From Nomia melanderi (Eukaryota; Arthropoda; Insecta; Hymenoptera; Halictidae), in the NCBI RefSeq assembly GCF_051020985.1, contig NW_027475140.1, positions 2,542,001 through 2,606,000 on the forward strand: 64,000 bases of DNA, given 5' to 3'. Below the pieces are notes generated by a model. It was not told where the DNA came from, ran no database searches, and saw only the letters and a list, made by a program, of their open reading frames with translations. Each line of letters starts with the position of its first letter. Position 1 is the first letter of the stretch. The translations under genes and the position numbers were made by a program. Below, one piece after another: positions 23,620 to 35,690 of this stretch.

Positions 23620-23924
23620 CTAATAGCACCCGAGATATCACCAGCTTTATATTGGATTTTTCCCTGACCCTGACAGTCCGGCCCCATGAGACGGTGATTT
23701 TCTCGGCCCCCGGTGGTCCGAGGTCGATCGCGCTGCACAGATTCATGCGCTAGGGCCTCCTGCAGACAATGCACTTTGATTTATTGCCCTATCTGTAATA
23801 GCACCCGAGATATCGCCAGATATATATTGGATTTTTCCCTGACCCTGTCAGTCCGGCCCCATGAGACAATGATTTTCTCGGCCCCTGGTGGTCCGAGGTC
23901 GATCCCGCTGCACAGATTCATCCG
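23225..23924 (+). repeat. Tandem pair of 350-bp dimers
   Basis: Bases about 23,225-23,574 are repeated at 23,575-23,924. Each dimer joins a CCAGCTTTATATTGG unit (with GATCGCGCTG and GCGCTAGGGCC) to a CGCCAGATATATATTGG unit (with CCTGTCAGTCC and GAGACAATGATTTTC). Few differences are visible, for example CACGAGACAATG at 23,510 against CATGAGACAATG at 23,860. Confidence 0.82.
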
Positions 23925-23939
23925 CCAAGGCCTCCTGCA

Positions 23940-24440
23940 GACAATGCACTTTGATTTATTGCGCTATCTGTAACAGCACCCGAGATATGACCAGATTTAT
24001 ATTGGATTTTTCCCTGACACTGACAGTCCGGCCCCATGAGACGGTGATTTTCTCGGCCCCTGGTGGTCCGAGGTCGTTCCCGCTGCACAGATTCATGCGC
24101 CAGGGTCTCCTGCAGACAATGCACTTTGATTTATTGCACTATCACTAATAGCACCCGAGATATCACCAGATATATATTGGATTCTCCCTGGCCCTGAGTG
24201 TCCGGCCCCATGAGACGGTAGTTTTCTCGGCCCCTGGTGGTCCCAGGTCGTTCCCGCTGCACAGATTCATGCGCTAGGGCCTCCTGCAGACAATGCACTT
24301 TGATTTATTGCGCTATCCCTAATAGCACCCGAGATATCACCAGATATATATTGGATTTTTCCCTGACCCTGAGTGCCCGGATCCAGGAGACGGTGGTTTT
24401 CTCGGCCCCTGGTGGTCCGTGAGCGTCCCCGCTGCACAGA
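23940..24440 (+). repeat. Three-unit block repeated at 26,036-26,536
   Basis: The offset is 2,096 bp (12 units minus 4). Shared markers are GATATGACCAGATTTATATTGG, GCACTATCAC, a unit with GGATTCTCCCTGGCCC (one base short in the T-run) and a unit with CCCGGATCCAGGAGACGG. The same missing base in both copies is a useful lineage marker. Confidence 0.75.
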
Positions 24441-24451
24441 TTCATGGGCCA

Positions 24452-25895
24452 GGGCCTCCTATAGATAATTCACTTTGGTTTATTGCGCTATCTCTAATAG
24501 CACCCGAGATATCACCAGATATATATTGAATTTTTCCCTGACCCTGAGTGTCCGCCGCATGAGACGGTAGTTTTCTCGGCCCCTGGTGGTCCGAGGTCGT
24601 TCCCGGTGCACAGATTCATGCGCTAGCGACTCCTGCAGACAATGCACTTTGATTTATTGCGCTATCTCTAATAGCAACCGAGATATCACCAGATATATAT
24701 TCGATTTTTCCCTGACCCTGAGTGTGCGGCCCCATGAGACGGTGGTTTTCTCGGCCCCCGGTGGTCCGAGGTCGATCCCGCTGCACAGATTCATGCGCCA
24801 GGGCTCCCTGCAGATAATTCACTTTGATTTATTGCGCTATATCTAATAGCACCCGGGATATCACCAGGTTTATATTGGATTTTTCCCTGACCCTGAGTGC
24901 CCGGCCCCATGAGACGGTGGTTTTCTCGGCTCCTGGTGGTCCGTGAGCGTCCCCGCTGCACAGATTCATGGGCCAGGGCCCCCTGCAGATAATTCACTTT
25001 GATTTATTGCGCTATCTCTAATAGCACACTAGATATCACCAGAAATATATTGGATTTTTCCCTGACCCTGACAGTCCGGCCCCATGAGACGGTGATTTTC
25101 TCGGCCCCTGGTTGTCGGAGGTCGATCCCGCTGCACAGATTCATGCAACAGGGCCTCCTACAGACAATGCACTTTGGTTTAGTGCTCTATCTGTAACAGC
25201 ACCCGCGATATCACCAGATATATATTGGATTTTTCCCTGACCCTGAGTGTCCGACCCATGAGACGGTGATTTTCTCGGCCCCCGGTGGTCCGAGGTCGAT
25301 CGCGCTGCACAGATTCATGCACCAGGGCCTCCTGCAGACAATGCACTTTGATTTATTGCGCTATCTGTAATAGCACCCGAGATAACACCAGATTTATATT
25401 GGATTTTTCCCTGACCCTGAGTGTCCGACCCCATGAGACGGTGGTTTTCTCGGCCCCTGGTGGTCCGAGGTCGTTCCCGCTGCACAGATTCATGCGCCAG
25501 GGCCTCCTGCAGACAATGCACTTTGGTTTATTGCGCTATCTCTAATAGCACCCGAGATATCTCCAGATATATATTGGATTTTTCCCTGACCCTGAGTGTC
25601 CGCCACATGAGACGGTATATTTCTCTGCCCCTGGTGGTCCCAGGTCGTTCCCGCTGCACAGATTCATGCGCTAGGGCCCCCTGCAGACAATGCACTTTGA
25701 TTTATTGCGCTATCTCTAATAGCACCCGAGATATCACCAGATATATATTGGATTTTTCCCTGACCCTGACAGTCCGACCCCATGAGACGGTGGTTTTCTC
25801 TGCCCCTGGTCGTCCGAGGTCGTTCCCGCTGCACAGATTCATGCAACAGGGCCTCCTGCAGACAATGCACTTTGATTTATTGCGCTATCTCTAAT
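24452..25895 (+). repeat. Fourteen-unit HOR segment (offset 2,446 bp), copy 1
   Basis: About 1,444 bp are matched by 26,898-28,341. Shared features are CTATAGATAATTC, GTCCGCCGCATGAG, GCTAGCGACTCC, GTGAGCGTCCCC, AGCACACTAG, GGTTTAGTGCTC, CCGACCCATGAG and CGCCACATGAGACGGTATATTTC. Both copies carry the same three one-base deletions. Two of them together remove in-frame stops, which is why each copy contains a spurious 157-codon open frame (25,421-25,894 and 27,867-28,340). Confidence 0.85.
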
Positions 25896-26897
25896 AGCAC
25901 CCGAGATATCACCAGCTTTATATTGGATTTTTCCCTGACCCTGACAGTCCGGCCCCATGAGACGGTGATTTTCTCGGCCCCCGGTGGTCCGAGGTCGATC
26001 GCGCTGCACAGATTCATGCGCTAGGGCCTCCTGCAGACAATGCACTTTGATTTATTGCGCTATCTGTAATAGCACCCGAGATATGACCAGATTTATATTG
26101 GATTTTTCCCTGACCCTGACAGTCCGGCCCCATGAGACGGTGATTTTCTCGGCCCCTGGTGGTCCGAGGTCGTTCCCGCTGCACAGATTCATGCGCCAGG
26201 GTCTCCTGCAGACAATGCACTTTGATTTATTGCACTATCACTAATAGCACCCGTGATATCACCAGATATATATTGGATTCTCCCTGGCCCTGAGTGTCCG
26301 GCCCCATGAGACGGTAGTTTTCTCGGCCCCTGGTGGTCCCACGTCGTTCCCGCTGCACAGATTCATGCGCTAGGGCCTCCTACAGACAATGCACTTTGAT
26401 TTATTGCGCTATCCCTAATAGCACCCGAGATATCACCAGATATATATTGGATTTTTCCCTGACCCTGAGTGCCCGGATCCAGGAGACGGTGGTTTTCTCG
26501 GCCCCTGGTGGTCCGTGAGCGTCCCCGCTGCACATATTCATGGGCCAGGGCCCCCTGCAGATAATTCACTTTGATTTATTGCGCTATCTCTAATAGCACA
26601 CTAGATATCACCAGATATATATTGGATTTTTCCCTGACCCTGACAGTCCGGCCCCATGAGACGGTGATTTTCTCGGCCCCTGGTTGTCCGAGGTCGATCC
26701 CGCTGCACCGATTCATGCGCCAGGGCCTCCTACAGACAATGCACTTTGGTTTAGTGCTCTATCTGTAATAGCACCCGCGATATCACCAGATATATATTGG
26801 ATTTTTCCATGACCCTGAGTGTCCGGCCTCATGAGACGGTGGTTTTCTCGGCCCCTGGTGGTCCGAGGTCGTTCCCGCTGCACAGATTCATGCGCCA

Positions 26898-28341
26898 GGG
26901 CCTCCTATAGATAATTCACTTTGGTTTATTGCGCTATCTCTAATAGCACCCGAGATATCACCAGATATATATTGAATTTTTCCCTGACCCTGAGTGTCCG
27001 CCGCATGAGACGGTAGTTTTCTCGGCCCCTGGTGGTCCGAGGTCGTTCCCGGTGCACAGATTCATGCGCTAGCGACTCCTGCAGACAATGCACTTTGATT
27101 TATTGCGCTATCTCTAATAGCACCCGAGATATCACCAGATATATATTGGATTTTTCCCTGACCCTGAGTGTGCGGCCCCATGAGACGGTGGTTTTCTCGG
27201 CCCCCGGTGGTCCGAGGTCGATCCCGCTGCACAGATTCATGCGCCAGGGCCCCCTGCAGATAATTCACTTTGATTTATTGCGCTATATCTAACAGCACCC
27301 GGGATATCACCAGGTTTATATTGGATTTTTCCCTGACCCTGAGTGCCCGGCCCCATGAGACGGTGGTTTTCTCGGCCCCTGGTGGTCCGTGAGCGTCCCC
27401 GCTGCACAGATTCATGGGCCAGGGCCCCCTGCAGATAATTCACTTTGATTTATTGCGCTATCTCTAATAGCACACTAGATATCACCAGATATATATTGGA
27501 TTTTTCCCTGACCCTGACAGTCCGGCCCCATGAGACGGTGATTTTCTCGGGCCCTGGTTGTCCGAGGTCGATCCCGCTGCTCAGATTCATGCAACAGGGC
27601 CTCCTACAGACAATGCACTTTGGTTTAGTGCTCTATCTGTAATAGCACCCGCGATATCACCAGATATATATTGGATTTTTCCCTGACCCTGAGTGTCCGA
27701 CCCATGAGACGGTGATTTTCTCGGCCCCCGGTGGTCCGAGGTCGATCGCGCTGCACAGATTCATGCACCAGGGCCTCCTGCAGACAATGCACTTTGATTT
27801 ATTGCGCTATCTGTAATAGCACCCGAGATAACACCAGATTTATATTGGATTTTTCCCTGACCCTGAGTGTCCGACCCCATGAGACGGTGGTTTTCTCGGC
27901 CCCTGGTGGTCCGAGGTCGTTCCCGCTGCACAGATTCATGCGCCAGGGCCTCCTGCAGACAATGCACTTTGGTTTATTGCGCTATCTCTAATAGCACCCG
28001 AGATATCTCCAGATATATATTGGATTTTTCCCTGACCCTGAGTGTCCGCCACATGAGACGGTATATTTCTCTGCCCCTGGTGGTCCCAGGTCGTTCCCGC
28101 TGCACAGATTCATGCGCTAGGGCCCCCTGCAGACAATGCACTTTGATTTATTGCGCTATCTCTAATAGCACCCGAGATATCACCAGATATATATTGGATT
28201 TTTCCCTGACCCTGACAGTCCGACCCCATGAGACGGTGGTTTTCTCTGCCCCTGGTCGTCCGAGGTCGTTCCCGCTGCACAGATTCATGCAACAGGGCCT
28301 CCTGCAGACAATGCACTTTGATTTATTGCGCTATCTGTAAT
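26898..28341 (+). repeat. Fourteen-unit HOR segment, copy 2
   Basis: Copy of 24,452-25,895. After 28,341 the two diverge moderately: copy 1 continues with GGTGGTCCGAGGTCGATCGCG, copy 2 with GGTGCTGCGAGGTCGATCGCG. The last units of this copy are also the first of the 698-bp tetramer pair, so the tetramer duplication came later. Confidence 0.85.
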
Positions 28342-29402
28342 AGCACCCGGTATATCACCAGCTTTATATTGGATTTTTCCCAGACCCTGACAGTCCGGCC
28401 CCATGAGATGGTGATTTTCTCGGCCCCCGGTGCTGCGAGGTCGATCGCGCAGCACAGATTCATGCGCTAGGGCCTCCTGCAGACAATGCACTTTGGTTTA
28501 TTGCGCTACCTCTAATAGCACCCGAGATATCTCCAGATTTATATTGGATTTTTCCTTGACCCTGAGGGTCCTCCCCATGAGACGGTAGTTTTCTCGGCCC
28601 CTGGTGGTCCGAGGTCGTTCCCGCTGCTCAGATTCATGCGCCAGAGCCTCATGAAGACAATGCACTTTGATTTATTTCGCTATCTCTAATAGCACCCGAG
28701 ATATCTCCAGATATATATTGGATTTTTCCCTGACCCTGAGTGTCCGCCACATGAGACGGTATATTTCTCTGCCCCTGGTGGTCCCAGGTCGTTCCCGCTG
28801 CACAGATTCATGCGCTAGGGCCTCCTGCAGACAATGCACTTTGATTTATTGCGCTATCTCTAATAGCACCCGAGATATCACCAGATATATATTGGATTTT
28901 TCCCTGACCCTGACAGTCCGACCCCATGAGACGGTGGTTTTCTCTGCCCCTGGTCGTCCGAGGTCGTTCCCGCTGCACAGATTCATGCAACAGGGCCTCC
29001 TGCAGACAATGCACTTTGATTTATTGCGCTATCTGTAATAGCACCCGGTATATCACCAGCTTTATATTGGATTTTTCCCAGACCCTGACAGTCCGGCCCC
29101 ATGAGATGGTGATTTTCTCGGCCCCCGGTGCTGCGAGGTCGATCGCGCAGCACAGATTCATGCGCTAGGGCCTCCTGCAGACAATGCACTTTGGTTTATT
29201 GCGCTACCTCTAATAGCACCCGAGATATCTCCAGATTTATATTGGATTTTTCCTTGACCCTGAGGGTCCGACCCCATGAGACGGTAGTTTTCTCGGCCCT
29301 GGTGGTCCGAGGTCGTTCCCGCTGCTCAGATTCATGCGCCAGAGCCTCATGCAGACAATGCACTTTGATTTATTTCGCTATCTCTAATAGCACCCGAGAT
29401 AT
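27994..29402 (+). repeat. Tandem pair of 698-bp tetramers
   Basis: Copy 1 runs about 27,994-28,691 and copy 2 about 28,692-29,402. Each tetramer has, in order, a GTATATTTCTCTGCC unit, a GGTCGTCCGAGG unit, a CGGTATATCACCAGCTTTATATTGG unit with GGTGCTGCGAGG, and a GGGTCC unit ending AGAGCCTCATG. The unit is 2 bp short of 700 because of two C-run deletions. Copy 2 has restored one C (GGGTCCGACCCC against GGGTCCTCCCC) but has lost a base in GGCCCTGGTGG. Confidence 0.85.
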
Positions 29403-30263
29403 CAAAAGATATATATTGGATTTTTCCTTGACCCTGACGGTGCGACACCATTTGTCGATGGTTTTCTCGGTCCCTCGTGGTCCGAGGTCGATCCCGCTGC
29501 ACAGATTCATGCGCCAGGTCCCCCTGCAGATAAATCACTTTGATTTATTGCGCTTTCTCTAATAGCACCTGAGATATCACCAGATATATATTGGCTTTTT
29601 CCCTGACCCTGAGTGTCCGAACCCATGAGACGGTGGTTTTCTCGGCCCCTGGTGGTCCGAGGTAGTCCCCTCTGCTCAGATTCTTGCGCCAGGGCCTCCT
29701 GCAGACAATGCACTTTGATTTATTGCGCTATCTCTAATAGCACCCGAGATATCATCAGATATATATTGGATTTTTCCCTGACCCTGAGTGTCCGACCCAT
29801 GAGACGGTGATTTTCTCGGCCCCCGGTGGTCCGAGGTCGTTCCCGCTGCACAGATTCATGCGCCAGGGCCTCCTATAGATAATTCACTTTGGTTTATTGC
29901 GCTATCTATAGTAGCACCCGAGATATCACCAGATATATATTGGATTTAACCCTGACCCTGAGTGTCCGGCCCCATGAGACGGTGGTTTTCTCGGCCCCTG
30001 GTGGTCCGAGGTCGTTCCCACTGCACAGACTCATGCGCCAGGGCGTCCTGCAGACAATGCTCTTTGGTTTATTGCGCTATCTCTAATAGCACCCGAGATA
30101 TCACCAGATATAAATTGGATTTTCCCTTGACCCTGACAGTCCGGCCCCATGAGACGGTGATTTTCTCGCCCCCTGGTGGTCCGAGGTCGATCCCGCTGCA
30201 CAGATTCATGCCCCAGGGCCTCCTGCAGACAATGCACTTTGGTTTACTGCGCTACCTCTAATA

Positions 30264-30963
30264 GCACTCGAGATATCACCAGATATATATTGGATTTATC
30301 CCTGACCCTGAGTGTCCGACGCCATGAGACGGTGGTTTTCTCGGCCCCTGGTGGTCCGAGGTCGTTCCCGCTGAACAGATTCATGCGGCAGGACCTCCTA
30401 TAGATAATTCACTTCGGTTTATTGCGCTATCTCTAATAGCACCCGAGATATCACCAGATATATATTGGATTTTTCCCTGACCCTGACAGTCCGGCCCCAT
30501 GAGACGGTGATTTTCTCGGCCCCTGGTGGTCCGTGGTCGTTCCCGCTGCACAGCTTCATGCGCCAGGGCACCCTGCAGATAATTTACTTTGATTGATTGC
30601 GCTTTCTCTAATAGCACCCGAGATATCACCAGATATATATTGGATTTTTCCCTGACCCTGACAGTCCGACCCCATGAGACGGTGGTTTTCTCGGCCCCTG
30701 GTGGTCCGAGGTCGTTCCAGCTGCACAGATTCATGCGCCAGGGCCCCCAGCAGATAATTCACTTTGACTTATTGCGGTATCTCTAATAGCACCCGAGATG
30801 TCACCAGATATATATTGGATATTTCCCTGTCCCTGACAGTCCGGCCCCATGAGACAATGATTTTCTCGGCCCCTGGTGGTCCGAGGTCGATCCCGCTGCA
30901 CAGATTCATGCGCCGGGGCCTCCTACAGACAATGCACTTTGATTTATTGCGCTATCTATAATA
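30264..30963 (+). repeat. 700-bp tetramer HOR, copy 1 of 3
   Basis: First of three tandem four-unit repeats. Order: a unit with GCTGAACAGATTC and CAGGACCTCCTATAG; a unit with GGTGGTCCGTGG and CACAGCTTCATG ending TTGATTGATTGCGC; a unit with GTTCCAGCTG and CCCCCAGCAG; and a unit starting GAGATGTCACC with GGATATTTCCC and GACAATGATTTTC. Copy 1 differs at its first unit (GCACTCGAG, TTTATCCCTG, CCGACGCCATG), as expected for the edge unit of a tandem block. Confidence 0.88.
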
Positions 30964-31663
30964 GCACCCGAGATATCACCAGATATATATTGGATTTTTC
31001 ATTGACCCTGAGTGTCCGACCCCATGAGACGGTGGTTTTCTCGGCCCCTGGTGGTCCGAGGTCGTTCCCGCTGAACAGATTCATGCGCCAGGACCTCCTA
31101 TAGATAATTCACTTCGGTTTATTGCGCTATCTCTAATAGCACCCGAGATATCACCAGATATATATTGGATTTTTCCCTGACCCTGACAGTCCGGCCCCAT
31201 GAGACGGTGATTTTCTCGGCCCCTGGTGGTCCGTGGTCGTTCCCGCTGCACAGCTTCATGCGCCAGGGCACCCTGCAGATAATTTACTTTGATTGATTGC
31301 GCTTTCTCTAATAGCACCCGAGATATCACCAGATATATATTGGATTTTTCCCTGACCCTGACAGTCCGACCCCATGAGACGGTGGTTTTCTCGGCCCCTG
31401 GTGGTCCGAGGTCGTTCCAGCTGCACAGATTCATGCGCCAGGGCCCCCAGCAGATAATTCACTTTGACTTATTGCGGTATCTCTAATAGCACCCGAGATG
31501 TCACCAGATATATATTGGATATTTCCCTGACCCTGACAGTCCGGCCCCATGAGACATTGATTTTCTCGGCCCCTGGTGGTCCGAGGTCGATCCCGCTGCA
31601 CAGATTCATGCGCCGGGGCCTCCTACAGACAATGCACTTTGATTTATTGCGCTATCTATAATA
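30964..31663 (+). repeat. 700-bp tetramer HOR, copy 2 of 3
   Basis: Exactly 700 bp after copy 1, with no indel. Private differences include TTTTTCATTGACC at the start and GAGACATTGATTTTC near 31,552, where the other two copies have GAGACAATGATTTTC. Confidence 0.88.
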
Positions 31664-32363
31664 GCACCCGAGATATCACCAGATATATATTGGATTTTTC
31701 CCTGACCCTGACAGTCCGACCCCATGAGACGGTGGTTTTCTCGGCCCCTGGTGGTCCGAGGTCGTTCCCGCTGAACAGATTCATGCGCCAGGACCTCCTA
31801 TAGATAATTCACTTCGGTTTATTGCGCTATCTCTAATAGCACCCGAGATATCACCAGATATATATTGGATTTTTCCCTGACCCTGACAGTCCTGCCCCAT
31901 GAGACGGTGATTTTCTCGGCCCCTGGTGGTCCGTGGTCGTTCCCGCTGCACAGCTTCATGCGCCAGGGCACCCTGCAGATAATTTACTTTGATTGATTGC
32001 GCTTTCTCTAATAGCACCCGAGATATCACCAGATATATATTGGATTTTTCCCTGACCCTGACAGTCCGACCCCATGAGACGGTGGTTTTCTCGGCCCCTG
32101 GTGGTCCGAGGTCGTTCCAGCTGCACAGATTCATGCGCCAGGGCCCCCAGCAGATAATTCACTTTGACTTATTGCGGTATCTCTAATAGCACCCGAGATG
32201 TCACCAGATATATATTGGATATTTCCCTGACCCTGACAGTCCGGCCCCATGAGACAATGATTTTCTCGGCCCCTGGTGGTCCGAGGTCGATCCCGCTGCA
32301 CAGATTCATGCGCCGGGGCCTCCTACAGACAATGCACTTTGATTTATTGCGCCATCTATAATA
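31664..32363 (+). repeat. 700-bp tetramer HOR, copy 3 of 3
   Basis: Exactly 700 bp after copy 2. Its first unit has CCTGACAGTCC where copies 1 and 2 have CCTGAGTGTCC, a subtype switch inside an otherwise matching unit. Other private changes are CAGTCCTGCCCC near 31,891 and GCGCCATC near 32,350. The next unit at 32,364 begins TTTAACCCTGACAG and no longer follows the tetramer. Confidence 0.88.
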
Positions 32364-33944
32364 GCACCCGAGATATCACCAGATATATATTGGATTTAAC
32401 CCTGACCCTGACAGTCCGGCCCCATGAGACGGTGATTTTCTCGGCCCCTGGTGGTCCGAGGTCGGTCCCGCTGCACAGATTCATGCGCCAGGGTCTCCTG
32501 CAGACAATGCACTTTGATTTATTGCACTATCACTAATAGCACCCGGGATATCACCAGGTTTATATTGGATTTTTCCCTGACCCTGAGTGCCCGGCCCCAT
32601 GAGACGGTGGTTTTCTCGGCCCCTGGTGGTCCGTGAGCGTCCCCGCTGCACAGATTCATGGGCCAGGGCCTACTGCAGACAATGCACTTTGATTTATTGC
32701 GCTATCTCTAATAGCACCCGAGATGTCACCAGATATATATTGGATTTTTCCCTGACCCTGACAGTCCGACCCCATGAGACGGCGGTTTTCTCTGCCCCTG
32801 GTCGTCCGAGGTCGTTCCCGCTGCACTGATTCATGCGCCAGGGCTCCCTGCAGATAATTCACTTTGATTTATTGCGCTATCTCTAATAGCACCCGAGAAA
32901 TCACCAGATATATATTGGATTTTTCCCTGACCCTGAGTGTCTGAAACCATGAGACGGAGGTTTTCTCGGCCCCTGGTCGTCCGAGGTAGTTCCCGCTGCA
33001 CAGATTCATGCGCCAGGCCCTCCTGCAGACAATGCACTTTGATTTATTTCCCTATCTCTAATAGCACCCGAGATATCACCAGATATATATTGGATTTTTC
33101 CCTGACCCTGACAGTTCGACCCCATGAGACGGTGGTTTTCTCGGCCCCTGGTGGTCCGAGGTCGATTCCGCAGCACAGATTCATGCGGCAGGGCCTCCTG
33201 CAGACAATGCACTTTGATTTATTTCCCTATCTCTAATAGCACCCGAGATATCACCAGATATATATTGGATTTTTCCTTGACCCTGACGGTCCGGCCCAAT
33301 GTGTCGATGGTTTTCTCGGTCCCTCGTGGTCCCAGGTCGATCCCGCTGCACAGATTCATGCACCAGGGCCTCCTGCAGATAATTCACTTTGATTTATTGC
33401 GCTATCTCTAATAGCACCCGAGATATCACCAGCTTTATATTGGATTTTTCCCTGACCCTGAGTATCCGGCCCCATGAGACGGTGGTTTTCTCGGCCCCTG
33501 GTGGTCCGTGAGCGTTCCCGCTGCACAGATTCATGGGCCAGGGCCCCCTGCAGATAATTCACTTTGATTTATTGCGCTATCTCTAATAGCACCCGAGATA
33601 TCACAAGATATATATTGGATTTTTCCATGACCCTGAGTGTCCGGCCCCATGGGACGGTGGTTTTCTCGGCCCCTGGTGGGCCGAGGTCGTTCCCGCTGCA
33701 CAGATTCATGCACCAGGGCCTACTGCAGACAATGCACTTTGATTTATTGCGCTATCTGTAATAGCACCCGAGATATCAACAGATATATATTGGATTTTTC
33801 CCTGACCCTGAGTGTCCGACCCCATGAGACGGTGGTTTTCTCGGCCCCTGGTGGTCCGAGGACGTTCCCGCTGCACAGTTTCATGCGCCAGGGCCTCCTG
33901 CAGACAATGCACTTTGGTTTATTGTGCTATCTCTAATAGCACCC

Positions 33945-35690
33945 GAGATATCACCAGATATATATTGGACTTTTCCCTGACCCTGAGTGTCCGACCCCAT
34001 GAGACGGTAGTTTTCTCGGCCCCTGATGATCCGAGGTCGTTCCCGCTGCACAGATTCATGCGCCAGGGCCTCCTGCAGACAATGCACTTTGATTTATTGC
34101 GCTATCTCTAATAGCACCCGAGATATCACCAGATATATATTGGATTTTTCCCTGACCCTGACAGTCCGCCCCATGAGACGGTAGTTTTCTCGGCCTCTGG
34201 TGGTCCGAGGTCGTTCCCGCTGCACAGATTCATGCGGTAGGGCCTCCTGCAGACAATGCACTTTGATTTATTGAGCTATCTATAATAGCACCCAAGATAT
34301 CACCAGATATGTATTGGATTTTTCCCTGACCCTGACAGTTCGACCCCATGAGACGGTGGTTTTCTCGGCCCCTGGTGGTCCGAGGTCGATTCCGCTGAAC
34401 AGATTCATGCGCCAGGGCCTCCTGCAGACAATGCACTTTGATTTATTTCCCTATGTCTAATAGCACACTAGATATCACCAGATATATATTGGATTTTTAC
34501 TTGACCCTGAGAGTCCGGCCCCATGTGTCGATGGTTATCTCGGTCCCTCGTGGTCCGAGGTCGATCCCGCTGCACAGATTCATGCGCCAGGGCCTCCTGC
34601 AGATAATTTTCTTTGGTTTATTGCGCTATCCCTAATAGCACCCGAGATATCACCAGATAAATATTGGATTTTTCCCTGACCCTGAGTGTCCGCCCCATGA
34701 GACGGTAGTTTTCTCGGCCTCTGGTGGTCCGAGGTCGTTCCCGGTGCACAGATTCATGCGCTAGGGCCTCCTGCAGACAATGCACTTTGATTTATTGAGC
34801 TATCTATAATAGCACCCAAGATATCACCAGATATATATGATTTTTCCCTGACCCTGACAGTTCGACCCCATGAGACGGTGGTTTTCTCGGCCCCTGGTGG
34901 TCCGAGGTCGATTCCGCTGCACAGATTCATGCGCCAGGGCCTCCTGCAGACAATGCACTTTGATTTATTTCCCTATGTCTAATAGCACACTAGATATCAC
35001 CAGATATATATTGGATTTTTCCTTGACCCTGACGGTCCGGCCCCATGTGTCGATGGTTTTCTCGGTCCCTCGTGGTCCCACGTCGTTACCGCGGCACAGA
35101 TTCATGCGCAAGGGCCTCCTGCAGATAATTCACTTTGATTTATCGCGCTATCTCTAATAGCACCCGAGATATCACCAGATATATACTGGATTTTTGCATG
35201 ACCTTGGGTGTCCGGCCTCATGTGTCGGTGGTTTTCTCGGCCCCTGGTTGTCCGAGGTCGTTGCCGCTGCACAGATTCATGCGCCAGGGCCTTCTGCAGA
35301 TAATTCACTTTGGTTTATTGCGCTAACTCTAATAGCACCCGGGATATCACCAGGTTTATATTGGATTTTTCCCTGACCCTGAGTGCCCGGCCCCATGAGA
35401 CGGTGGTTTTCTCGGCCCCTGGTGGTCCGTGAGCGTCCCCGCTGCACAGATTCGTGGGCCAGGGCCCCCAGCAGATAATTCACTTTGATTTATTGCGCTA
35501 TCTCTAATAGCACCCTAGATATCACCAGATATATATTGGATTTTTCCCTGACCCTGACAGTCCGGCCCCATGAGACGGTGATTTTCTCGGCCCCTGGTTG
35601 TCCGAGGTCGATCCCGCTGCACAGATTCATGCGCCAGGGCCTCCTACAGACAATGCACTTTGGTTTAGTGCTCTATCTGTAATAGCACCC
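33945..35690 (+). repeat. Ten-unit HOR (1,746 bp), copy 1
   Basis: This block is followed directly by a copy in which I noticed no difference in the lines compared. It carries indel markers also present in copy 2: GTCCGCCCCATGAG (-1) twice, and ATATATATGATTTTT (-2) near 34,838. Together these make the repeat 4 bp shorter than ten full units. It includes the hybrid unit at 35,160. Confidence 0.9.
35160..35334 (+). repeat. Hybrid unit: short Z-like left end
   Basis: Positions 26-49 are Z-like (ACTGG, TTTTTGCATGACCTTGGG), but from 51 on the unit is ordinary-length GTCCGGCCTCATGTGTCGG. The Z 22-bp block is absent. Either this is a recombinant between a Z and an ordinary unit, or an intermediate from before the block was replaced. 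Confidence 0.75.

Noticed and set aside
25421..25894. Long open frame (157 codons), also at 27,867-28,340, and a 144-codon frame at 29,128-29,562
   Set aside because: They arise where one-base deletions shift the frame past the regular stops. Their sequence is the satellite read in successive frames, with no start context or domain, and the same residues recur in every unit.
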